47,037 nt of DNA, from positions 1-47,037 of the forward strand of contig CAMOXU010000006.1 in the NCBI GenBank assembly GCA_946629525.1, written 5' to 3'. This document shows, piece after piece, positions 13,689 to 21,129 of this stretch. The notes beneath the pieces are model-generated. The model did not search any database, had not been told where the DNA came from, and was given only the letters and a program-made list of their open reading frames with translations. The translations under genes were made by a program, and so were the position numbers. Within the stretch, counting starts at the first letter, position 1. Every line of letters begins with the position of its first letter. The DNA comes from an uncultured Clostridia bacterium. Its GTDB lineage: Bacteria; Bacillota; Clostridia; Lachnospirales; Lachnospiraceae.

Positions 13689-16403
13689 ATGGATGCGATT
13701 GAGAAAATAAAAGATTTCTGGCCGGAATGGACCATTGAGGGACCGCTCGGGAGAGGCTCATACGGAAAAGTGTACAGCGCAGCCAGATCCGACGCCGGCA
13801 AGAAGTATTATTCCGCGATCAAAGTGATGACGATCCCCGGAGGGGAGGAAGAAATCGATCAGGTCCGGGCCGAGGGTCTTTCCGAACAGTCGGTGCGGGA
13901 ATATTTCCGGGAGATCGTTCAGGGGTGTATCCAGGAAATCTCGATGATGATGGATTACCGCGGAACGGCAAATATCGTGAATGTCGAGGACTATAAGGTC
14001 ATCGAGCATACGGATTCCATCGGCTGGGATATCTTTATCCGGATGGAGCGGCTGATCTGCCTCAAGGAGATCATGAAGAACCGGCAGCTTGCGGAGGAGG
14101 AGATCATAAGCCTCGGCATCGATATCAGCACCGCTCTGATCGACTGCCAGATGGATGGCGTGATCCACAGGGATATCAAGCCGGCCAATATCTTCCTTCA
14201 TCCGAAGACCGGAGCCTATAAGCTCGGCGACTTCGGTATCGCGACCCGCATGAGCAGGGCGGACCGGGGAATGTCCTGCAAGGGGACGTATGATTACATG
14301 GCCCCGGAGATCTTTTCATCCGACAAGTATGACCAGACGGTAGATATTTATGCCCTGGGCCTTGTCCTTTACCGGCTCTGCAACGAGAACAAAGGGCCTT
14401 TTATTGATCTCAGCACAGGGACGCTGCGCCCTTCAGATGCGGAGCGCGCGCACGGTCTGCGCCTCTCCGGGAGAGAACTTCCGGCCCCGGCTCACGCATC
14501 GGCGGAGCTGGCGCGGATCATCGGGAGGGCGGTGCGGTTCAGGCCGGAAGAGCGCTATCAGACTGCAAGGCAGATGAAGGATGCTCTGGAGGAGCTGAAG
14601 CTTCAGAGGAAGCAGGCGAAAGCCTGGGCGGAGAGGGTGGAGCAGACCGCGCCTTTCGCTTCGGATGAGGATGTCACGGAGATACTCACTTATGTGAGCT
14701 CCGAGAGCGGGAAGACGGGAAGTCCGATGTCAGGATACCGGAAGCCCGGGAATCAGCCCGCGGCGAGCCAGACGTCGGGGTACCAGATGCCCGGAAATCA
14801 GCCCGCGGCGAGCCAGACGTCGGGGTACCAGATGCCCGGGAATCAGCCCGCGGTGAACCAGATGTCGGGATACCAGATGCCCGGGAATCAGCCCGCGGCG
14901 AGCCAGATGTCGGGATACCAGATGTCCGGGAATCAGCCCGCGGCGAGCCAGATGTCAGGGTATCAGATGCCCGGAAATCAGGACCGGACGAGTCCGATGT
15001 CGGGATATCAGAACCCGGCAGGTCAGAACACACAGAGCCGGGATCCACAGGGCAGACCTTCACAGGGATTCTATGAACCGCAGCCGGGGACCCAGGGATC
15101 CGGTAACGGAAGAAATGACTCTGTACAGACTCCTTATATCCCTCCGGCACAGGTCCGGACTTCCGGAGGAACGGGACGAAGACAGCGGGAGGGCGGAGAT
15201 GGCCGGGGAGAAGATTCGTCTCAGTCCGGAAAAACACACGGAACGCTCTTCGCTGCGCTTCTTGGGGCAGCTTTCGGCCTTCTCATTATTTTCGCGGTCG
15301 TGTTCGTCTTCCGGGACAGAGTCGGCAGTCTGCTCCGCGGGGAAAGCGGCACAGCCTCTTCGCAGGCGGAATCCTCCGCGAAGGGAGAGAAGAAGGACGA
15401 TGGAAAGGCGGAATCCTCGGGCAAAAAGAGTGAATCTGCAAATACGGACAGCGAATCCGGAGATACGGACAGTAAGCCCGCCGGAACGGACAGCACATCC
15501 TCCGGGGAGAGTGCAGAAGCCGGGGAAAAGTTCATTTCCCTGAAGGAAATCGAGAAGGTGAACCCCGAGGTGACGCCGACAAGTCTTGTCTATCTTGATT
15601 CGGCGAAAGACAATTTCGGGACGACGTACAAGAGTGCCATCGCAGGCGGAACGTCCGAGATGGAGAACGCGGACGAGTATATACTGGACGGAAAATACAG
15701 ATCGATCGCCGGCCGTGTCGTTATGAATTATGACACGAGGGCCAACGTCGGGAAGGATACTTACGTCCGGATCTACGGAGACGGAAATCTCCTCTGGGAG
15801 TCGGGACGCGTCACAAGGGGATTTGTCCCGGAGGATTTCCAGGTGGATATCACCGGGGTCAGCAGAATGAAGCTGACGATCCAGGGATGCAACTTTATCC
15901 GACTCGTCGACTGTGTGATCAGTGAGGAGGAAAAGATCACCGGGAATTCGACGGCGGAAGGAATCATCGACAATATCGTTTCCGGAGATCATGCGGAGAT
16001 CAAAGATCTCGACTGGTACAGCTCTTCCATGCAGCTTTCGCCGTCGGAGGGCGGGATCGTATTCTACGGGAGCGCCGTCGACAATAACGGGACGGTCTAC
16101 AATTCGAGCTCATTCGGCGGAAGAGCGTCTGACACGGAGAACTGGAACTCCTACAAGATCAGCGGAGCCTACTCGTCCATCACGGGCAAGGTCATCCTGA
16201 ACAACGCTTACAGCGATATTGTCTCGGAAAATACACAGTTCCGGATCTACGCCGACGGGGAGGTCGTCTATGAGTCCCTGTCGGTCACCGCGGGGCGCGG
16301 GCCTCAGGAATTTAATGTGAGCCTGGAAGGCGTCGAGGATCTGCGCCTCGGCGTGGTCGGCGCCAACTACATGAGGGTAGTTGACTGCACACTGAATAAA
16401 TGA
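13689..16403 (+). CDS. Ser/Thr protein kinase with extracellular NPCBM domains
   Basis: The protein has 904 residues from ATG 13689, preceded by AGGGGG. The longer frame (from 13527) would translate the repeat element and is rejected. The kinase domain (about 14-290) has GRGSYGKVY, Lys45, HRDIKPAN (160-167), DFG (181-183) and a complete set of catalytic residues. A linker (about 341-440) holds about six 15-residue repeats of the SGYQMPGNQPAA type. One membrane helix lies at about 518-540, followed by a Ser/Asp/Lys stretch. The outer part carries two related domains (about 615-748 and 772-904) that look like NPCBM carbohydrate-binding modules: YLDSAKDNFG, VRIYGDG, LVDCVISEE, and in copy two FRIYADGE and VVDCTLNK. 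This replaces the PASTA sensors of classic cell-wall kinases and suggests glycan sensing. Confidence 0.85.
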   Translation: MDAIEKIKDFWPEWTIEGPLGRGSYGKVYSAARSDAGKKYYSAIKVMTIPGGEEEIDQVRAEGLSEQSVREYFREIVQGCIQEISMMMDYRGTANIVNVEDYKVIEHTDSIGWDIFIRMERLICLKEIMKNRQLAEEEIISLGIDISTALIDCQMDGVIHRDIKPANIFLHPKTGAYKLGDFGIATRMSRADRGMSCKGTYDYMAPEIFSSDKYDQTVDIYALGLVLYRLCNENKGPFIDLSTGTLRPSDAERAHGLRLSGRELPAPAHASAELARIIGRAVRFRPEERYQTARQMKDALEELKLQRKQAKAWAERVEQTAPFASDEDVTEILTYVSSESGKTGSPMSGYRKPGNQPAASQTSGYQMPGNQPAASQTSGYQMPGNQPAVNQMSGYQMPGNQPAASQMSGYQMSGNQPAASQMSGYQMPGNQDRTSPMSGYQNPAGQNTQSRDPQGRPSQGFYEPQPGTQGSGNGRNDSVQTPYIPPAQVRTSGGTGRRQREGGDGRGEDSSQSGKTHGTLFAALLGAAFGLLIIFAVVFVFRDRVGSLLRGESGTASSQAESSAKGEKKDDGKAESSGKKSESANTDSESGDTDSKPAGTDSTSSGESAEAGEKFISLKEIEKVNPEVTPTSLVYLDSAKDNFGTTYKSAIAGGTSEMENADEYILDGKYRSIAGRVVMNYDTRANVGKDTYVRIYGDGNLLWESGRVTRGFVPEDFQVDITGVSRMKLTIQGCNFIRLVDCVISEEEKITGNSTAEGIIDNIVSGDHAEIKDLDWYSSSMQLSPSEGGIVFYGSAVDNNGTVYNSSSFGGRASDTENWNSYKISGAYSSITGKVILNNAYSDIVSENTQFRIYADGEVVYESLSVTAGRGPQEFNVSLEGVEDLRLGVVGANYMRVVDCTLNK

Positions 16404-16555
16404 AGATAATTCCTGCACAAAGCCGAAGGCTTCAGAATTAACGCAGCACCGCAGTCAGTGCGAGCGGAATCGTCCCGACGTGGAAATCTTTATTCCGGGA
16501 GCCTCAGGAAATCGGAAGAAGGAAGTGTTCATTTTAATGAATACGATATAACGAA

Positions 16556-16606
16556 AGTAAAAGACCCGCTGAACATGGGGGATATCCTCCATAGACAGCG
16601 GGTCTT
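16556..16606 (-). terminator. Terminator between convergent kinase and ABC operon
   Basis: AAGACCCGCTG/CAGCGGGTCTT (16561-16571 with 16596-16606) has an inner ATGG...CCAT stem. On the minus strand it is followed by TTTTAC, suiting the end of the ABC operon. The rest of the 16404-16757 gap shows no gene I can support. Confidence 0.75.
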
Positions 16607-16757
16607 CCTGACTTCTTATTACGAATCAGATGTTTCAGATCCGTGCTCCGCGCGAGGCGGTAAAATTGCCTTTGTCATCAGCGTACCGTGGAAACGGATG
16701 ATCTGTAATCATCGTCATCAGTATGCCGTTAAGCCGGATCAGCGGCGATCATTTTCA

Positions 16758-17561
16758 TCAGCGCTTATCCTTGTCGACGAACTCCAGCGAGATGATGGAT
16801 ATAATGCCGTAGATCAGAATAAAGAGGGCGAGGATCCCCCAGTTCTGCAGCAGGTTCGAGACGGCATACTCATAATCCGCCTCCAGGTCCGGATTGGCCA
16901 TCAGCATATCGTTGACATTGGAGGTGATGCAGATCGCATTCAGGCTCCACTTGCTGACGGTGATATTCGCGACCTTGGCCGAGAAGCCCTGCAGCTTGAA
17001 GATCATGCCGGACATGACCAGCTGGATGATCAGGATGAAGGGCATGACCGTCATGGCCATGACAGGCGTCTTGACGATACTGGAGGTCATGAGCCCGAGT
17101 GTGTCAGAGCAGAAGATAGCCAGAAAGAACGTGATCTCGAGCTCGATCACACACGGAAGAAGGACGCCCGAGGACGGAAGGTTCTGGTGACGGAAAATCG
17201 TGATGATGATCGTCACGATCAGGCTCTCCACCAGGCAGAGGAACATCTCAAAGAGCATATGGGACGCGACATAGGCGGACATATGCAGGCCGGACCGGTG
17301 TTCTCTCTTTATAATGTCACGCTCCTTGCAGATCGACTGGATGGAATTGAAAATGCCGATCCAGATGCACGCGCAGACCAGAGCGAATGCGCCGTTCCTC
17401 GTCGCGGAGTAGGCCTTGAACATATCCTTGCTGACGACACTGGAAATGATCAGCGTGATCAGGGCGGAGCTCAGGAAGGTCGTCCAGCCCTTCTCATTTC
17501 TGAAGATACGGAAGCACTTGCCGGCATAAATTGTGATCTGTGATAATCTTGAACTGCCCAT
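16758..17561 (-). CDS. ABC-2 type transporter permease
   Basis: The protein has 267 residues with GAGGAGA upstream, and starts 1 nt after the ATPase stop. About six membrane segments are visible: near residues 28-45, 60-78, 105-125, 135-160, 170-190 and 240-260. The layout (N-terminal amphipathic stretch, ICKERDIIKREHRSGLHMSAY coupling region) matches the membrane half of ABCG/Rv1747-like exporters. It should pair with the upstream FHA-ABC ATPase as a split transporter. The substrate is unknown, but the neighbourhood points to an envelope component. Confidence 0.85.
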   Translation of the reverse strand: MGSSRLSQITIYAGKCFRIFRNEKGWTTFLSSALITLIISSVVSKDMFKAYSATRNGAFALVCACIWIGIFNSIQSICKERDIIKREHRSGLHMSAYVASHMLFEMFLCLVESLIVTIIITIFRHQNLPSSGVLLPCVIELEITFFLAIFCSDTLGLMTSSIVKTPVMAMTVMPFILIIQLVMSGMIFKLQGFSAKVANITVSKWSLNAICITSNVNDMLMANPDLEADYEYAVSNLLQNWGILALFILIYGIISIISLEFVDKDKR

Positions 17562-17562
17562 G

Positions 17563-19119
17563 TTATCTCCTCATCCCACTGTATTTCTGAATGAAATAAT
17601 CCGCCATTCCGTCGCCGCCCTCGTTCTTGCGGTTGATCCGCTTCACGATTCCCTCGAGCGATTTGGTATCGAAATAACTGTAAGCCTCACGGACCGATCC
17701 GAAATACGCCAGATGTCCGCATTCATCACTTCCCTTGGCGAGGACCATGATCTTGTCGAAGAAATCAGGGGTCCGGTCGGGGGCGTGGGAAATGACGATG
17801 ACGATCTTTCCGTCGTCAGCGATCGTCCGGAGGTTGGTCATGAGCGTTGTCGCCATGCCGCCGTCCAGACCGGAATCGGGCTCATCGAGGAAGAAGAGGA
17901 CCGGGTCCGCGACATACTCGACTGCGATGCTGAGACGCTTCCGCTGGCCGCCGCTGAGCTTGTTCACGAGGTGATTCTGCAGGGTCTCAAGACCCATTTT
18001 GTTGACGACCTGGGCAACGCGCGCGTCGCGCTGCGCCTGTGTCGTCCCCTTGCCGAGACGGAGCCTTGCCGCGTCGCGGAGCGTATCCGACACGCGGTCT
18101 TCCCCGCGCAGCAGATCCTGCTGGGGAACGAAGCCCATCTTATCTTTCATTGACGCGTAATCCGCGTAGACGTCGGTCCTGCCGTACATGATCCTGCCGT
18201 TGGCTTTCTCGTAGCCCATGACGGCGTTCATGAAGGTGGTCTTGCCGGCACCGGAGCCGCCGAGGACGAGCACCATCTCTCCGGGGTTGATCGTCATATT
18301 GATGTCGCGCAGAAGTGTGAGCTTTCTGCCCTTTACCATAACGCTCCGCTCGACGATCTGTATATTCAGAGAGTCGCTCGACATGGCGCCGCTCGACATG
18401 TGGTTCCTGTCTCTTCTGCCTTCGAGCTGTACGCTGTCGTCCCCTGATGAGTAGCTGGGGCCGGAAGGCATCTGATAGATCAGACGGTCGATGGAATAGA
18501 TAAAGTGAATGTTATTGATCCGGATCGCGTCGCCCGGCCGGAGGAAGATCGGGTTTGTCAGGCGGATGTCATTGACATAGACGCCGTTCCTGCTGTTGCG
18601 GTCCGCCAGGGCCCAGCGGCCGTTGTGCCGGAAGAGAACGGCATGCAGTCTGGAGATGCCCTGATCCTGGAACACAAGCCCGCTGTTCGGGTTGCGGCCG
18701 ATATCGATCTGGTTCACATTTACGAGGGAAATGACCTGCCATTTATAATATTCCGGATAGTCCAGGGCGAAGATCAGTGTGGTGAATTTCGCCGGATCCC
18801 GGGAAGAATACACTCTCAGGATGTCCCCGTTCTTCAGCTGCTGCGGGGCGTTCGGATCGAGCTTTCTGTTGGCGTACCAGGTGCCGTTCGTGCTGTTCAG
18901 GTCTCTGTAGAATACGCGGCCGGAGACGAGCTCGAATGAACCGTGCCTGCGGGATACGTAGCGCATGTCCACGCCGATATCGGGGCTGCCCGATTCGGTG
19001 ATCCTGCCGAAGACCGAATTGCGGTTCAGGACATATTCATGCACAGCGCCGTTGCATACGACGAAGACCTTCGGCACGAGCTTTCTGGGCGCTACATTGA
19101 TTGTTTCTTCGAAGTTCAT
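17563..19119 (-). CDS. FHA-FHA-ABC transporter ATPase
   Basis: The protein has 518 residues from ATG 19119-19117, where AAGGA sits at the right distance and the upstream gene stops 4 nt before. FHA domain 1 (about 15-90) has VFGRI, SRRHGSFEL and LNSTNGTW. FHA domain 2 (about 120-200) has IDIGRNPNSG, ISRLHAVL and NSRNGVYVN. The ABC domain (about 255-490) has Walker A GGSGAGKT with Lys293, signature LSGGQRKR and Walker B FFLDEPDSGLDG. This arrangement equals mycobacterial Rv1747, whose FHA domains bind phosphothreonines made by PknF, except that the membrane domain is a separate gene here. It implies kinase control of export. Confidence 0.93.
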   Translation of the reverse strand: MNFEETINVAPRKLVPKVFVVCNGAVHEYVLNRNSVFGRITESGSPDIGVDMRYVSRRHGSFELVSGRVFYRDLNSTNGTWYANRKLDPNAPQQLKNGDILRVYSSRDPAKFTTLIFALDYPEYYKWQVISLVNVNQIDIGRNPNSGLVFQDQGISRLHAVLFRHNGRWALADRNSRNGVYVNDIRLTNPIFLRPGDAIRINNIHFIYSIDRLIYQMPSGPSYSSGDDSVQLEGRRDRNHMSSGAMSSDSLNIQIVERSVMVKGRKLTLLRDINMTINPGEMVLVLGGSGAGKTTFMNAVMGYEKANGRIMYGRTDVYADYASMKDKMGFVPQQDLLRGEDRVSDTLRDAARLRLGKGTTQAQRDARVAQVVNKMGLETLQNHLVNKLSGGQRKRLSIAVEYVADPVLFFLDEPDSGLDGGMATTLMTNLRTIADDGKIVIVISHAPDRTPDFFDKIMVLAKGSDECGHLAYFGSVREAYSYFDTKSLEGIVKRINRKNEGGDGMADYFIQKYSGMRR

Positions 19120-19123
19120 ATTC

Positions 19124-20191
19124 TCATCCTTTCCAGTCGCTAATTGGGGTCCAGTCAATATCGTCATAATCTTTGGAGTTTTCCATGATCCCGTAGGTCA
19201 CGGCGGTGTACTTCTCCTCCGAGACGGATTCTTCCTCCTCGTCGCCTTCGCGGACCGTGTAGGCATCGTCCTCGCCGTCCTCAAGATCCGGTCTCCTTCT
19301 GATCTCCATGAAGGAAGTCGTCGTGATCATCCGCGGATTCAGTACATCGAGATCCATCATGCGGACATCACTGTCCGGATCCCAGTCTGCCGTGTAGAGG
19401 AGATTGATCCACTCCTCCTCGTCCGCATCATCCTTCCCGTCGTCTTTATCCTCTTTTTTCCCCTTGTCGTCTTTCTTGTCGTCCTTCTTGTCGTCCTTCT
19501 CCGAAGAATCGGTACTTTCATCCGACTTTCCTTCGGAATCCGAATCCGTGTCGTCAGATTCGTCGTCATCTTTAAGGTAGCTAATCAGCCGGAGATTGAA
19601 GGATTTCGAGGGGTACTGATCGAAGATCCGCTTCGCGGTCTTTGTCTGGTCCGGAGACTGCAGATCGACCTCGATCCCGACAAGATCGATCACTTTGTAT
19701 CCGTTCCTGTCAGCGTTCGCGATGACGAGCTCCGGGAAGCCGTCGTCCGCGAAATCGACGAAGGCGTAGGAGAGATTCTTCGGGATCCCGAGCCCGGATT
19801 TTGTCATGTTCGGGTTGATCTTCACGTCGTCATAATCGTCGAAATCGTCTTTCCAGGCCTGCCTGTACGCGTCCAGTATCTCCCGGTAGATATCCTCCAC
19901 CTCTTCGTCGGTGAGGTCGTCGAGCGACATGAGCATCTGATAGGCCTGCCCGCCTGCGGCTCCCTCCGCACTCATCTGCGCTTCTCCGGTTTTCTCTTCG
20001 GATTCCGTATCTTCGGAATCGCTGAAGGAGGAGAACTCCGTCTTCTCCTCTTTTGACTCCGTATCCTTATCCCTGTCGAGACGCATGAACAATGTTATGA
20101 AAAATGCAGTAATGAGGGAAGTCAGAATACACAGGCCGACGATGCCGGCTGCGATCAGAGGTTTGTTGATCTGTGGATTTCTGTCAGACAT
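19124..20191 (-). CDS. Single-pass membrane protein, acidic, unknown function
   Basis: The protein has 355 residues from ATG 20191-20189, behind GGGAGG. One membrane helix (about 11-34) follows a short cytoplasmic tail. The outside part is Glu/Ser-rich, then DDLTDEEVEDIYREILDAYRQAW. A beta segment, YAFVDFADDGFPELVIAN, resembles FG-GAP/VCBS-like Asp-rich calcium loops seen in clostridial surface lipoproteins. A very acidic Asp/Lys/Ser tract interrupts the domain at about 195-245. It is first in the operon with the FHA-ABC exporter, so it may be an accessory or substrate-binding component. No family is assigned. Confidence 0.75.
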   Translation of the reverse strand: MSDRNPQINKPLIAAGIVGLCILTSLITAFFITLFMRLDRDKDTESKEEKTEFSSFSDSEDTESEEKTGEAQMSAEGAAGGQAYQMLMSLDDLTDEEVEDIYREILDAYRQAWKDDFDDYDDVKINPNMTKSGLGIPKNLSYAFVDFADDGFPELVIANADRNGYKVIDLVGIEVDLQSPDQTKTAKRIFDQYPSKSFNLRLISYLKDDDESDDTDSDSEGKSDESTDSSEKDDKKDDKKDDKGKKEDKDDGKDDADEEEWINLLYTADWDPDSDVRMMDLDVLNPRMITTTSFMEIRRRPDLEDGEDDAYTVREGDEEEESVSEEKYTAVTYGIMENSKDYDDIDWTPISDWKG

Positions 20192-20391
20192 GGGGCAGCC
20201 TCCCTTTTCAATGTCAGAGTAAAAGCAGACCCTCGCGCGGTCCGCTTTCAGAGTCATTTTCCTGTTTGCGAATGTCAGGAAAGCAGGACTCTTTCAGCAG
20301 AACGGTAAGATCCATACTCATTTCAGTATACTATGATTTCGGGGATTTTACACGGGATTTGCACGGAAAGATGCATACAATTTGCTCTGCA

Positions 20392-20400
20392 TGGTATAAT
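20392..20400 (+). promoter_or_regulatory. Extended -10 promoter upstream of the secretion locus
   Basis: TGGTATAAT lies about 205 nt before the 20607 gene. A second TATAAT sits at 20497-20502. A minus-strand TATACT (20330-20325) may serve the divergent 20191 operon. These and the hairpin below account for the 20192-20606 gap. Confidence 0.5.
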
Positions 20401-20505
20401 CAAATCATATATAGCGAGAACTGCCTTGCCGGATTTTTACGAAAGCTGTTTCACAACTTCCGATAAGAACTATTTTTCGATTATGGGGGCAGGGGGTATA
20501 ATGAA

Positions 20506-20541
20506 TTTTATCGGATGTTCCGAAAGGAACTCCCGATAAAA
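20506..20541 (+). repeat. Dispersed repeat family 1 hairpin in the secretion-locus leader
   Basis: TTTTATCGGATGTTCC (20506-20521) pairs with GGAACTCCCGATAAAA (20526-20541) around GAAA, with few mismatches. It begins 3 nt after a TATAAT, so it would form the 5' end of a transcript starting there. Confidence 0.6.
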
Positions 20542-20606
20542 GGCTGCACTCATCGGGTCCGGGGAACGGTCCCGATCACTTAAATGACCTGTTTTGAGGT
20601 GACGTT

Positions 20607-21107
20607 ATGTTCTGCACGAATTGCGGAAATACAATTAAAGAGGGCGCAAAATTCTGCCAGTACTGCGGTAAGAAGACGGTGCTCGCCGTGAAAGACAGTA
20701 TGATGGAAGAGACCGTCCCGAATTACCCGGGGGCGGAGTATACGGTCATCTACTCCCCCGGCGGGAAGGGCGAGAGCCGTGTGGAGAAGCTCTCCGACGG
20801 AGGCGGAATGCCCGGCGGGATGCCGGACGGCGCCGAGGCGCGCGACAGCGCCGGCGGCATGCACCCGGAAAGTTCCGGGGAGGCTCCGCTCTCGCAGGCC
20901 GAGTACACGAGCAGGGCGTTCAACTCTCCGGTCCTCGGCGTCGCGGGGCTGAAGGAGGATAATTCGGATCCGGAGCTCCCGGAAGAGGAGGAAGACGACG
21001 GGAAAGGAAAGGGGATCCTGATCGCGCTCATCGTGATCCTTATCCTGCTCATCCTTCTCGTCGGGTTCAGCGCTTTTGCGTATCTGCAGGGACTGATCGA
21101 TTTCTGA
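20607..21107 (+). CDS. Zinc-ribbon single-pass membrane protein
   Basis: The protein has 166 residues. The N-terminus is a double-knuckle zinc ribbon (CTNCG at 3-7, CQYCG at 17-21). A disordered Gly/Pro/Glu middle follows, and a strong C-terminal membrane helix lies at about 134-160, leaving a tiny outer tail. Such zinc-ribbon membrane proteins often sit next to kinases and secretion genes in clostridia; the ribbon probably makes protein contacts in the cytoplasm. It precedes the kinase gene by 22 nt and is probably the first gene of the secretion operon. The function is not known. Confidence 0.85.
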   Translation: MFCTNCGNTIKEGAKFCQYCGKKTVLAVKDSMMEETVPNYPGAEYTVIYSPGGKGESRVEKLSDGGGMPGGMPDGAEARDSAGGMHPESSGEAPLSQAEYTSRAFNSPVLGVAGLKEDNSDPELPEEEEDDGKGKGILIALIVILILLILLVGFSAFAYLQGLIDF

Positions 21108-21129
21108 GCATTGTACGTGAGGGGAAACT

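Noticed and set aside
16630-16757. Short minus-strand frame (about 27 residues) after the ABC permease
   Set aside because: No ribosome-binding site and no promoter.
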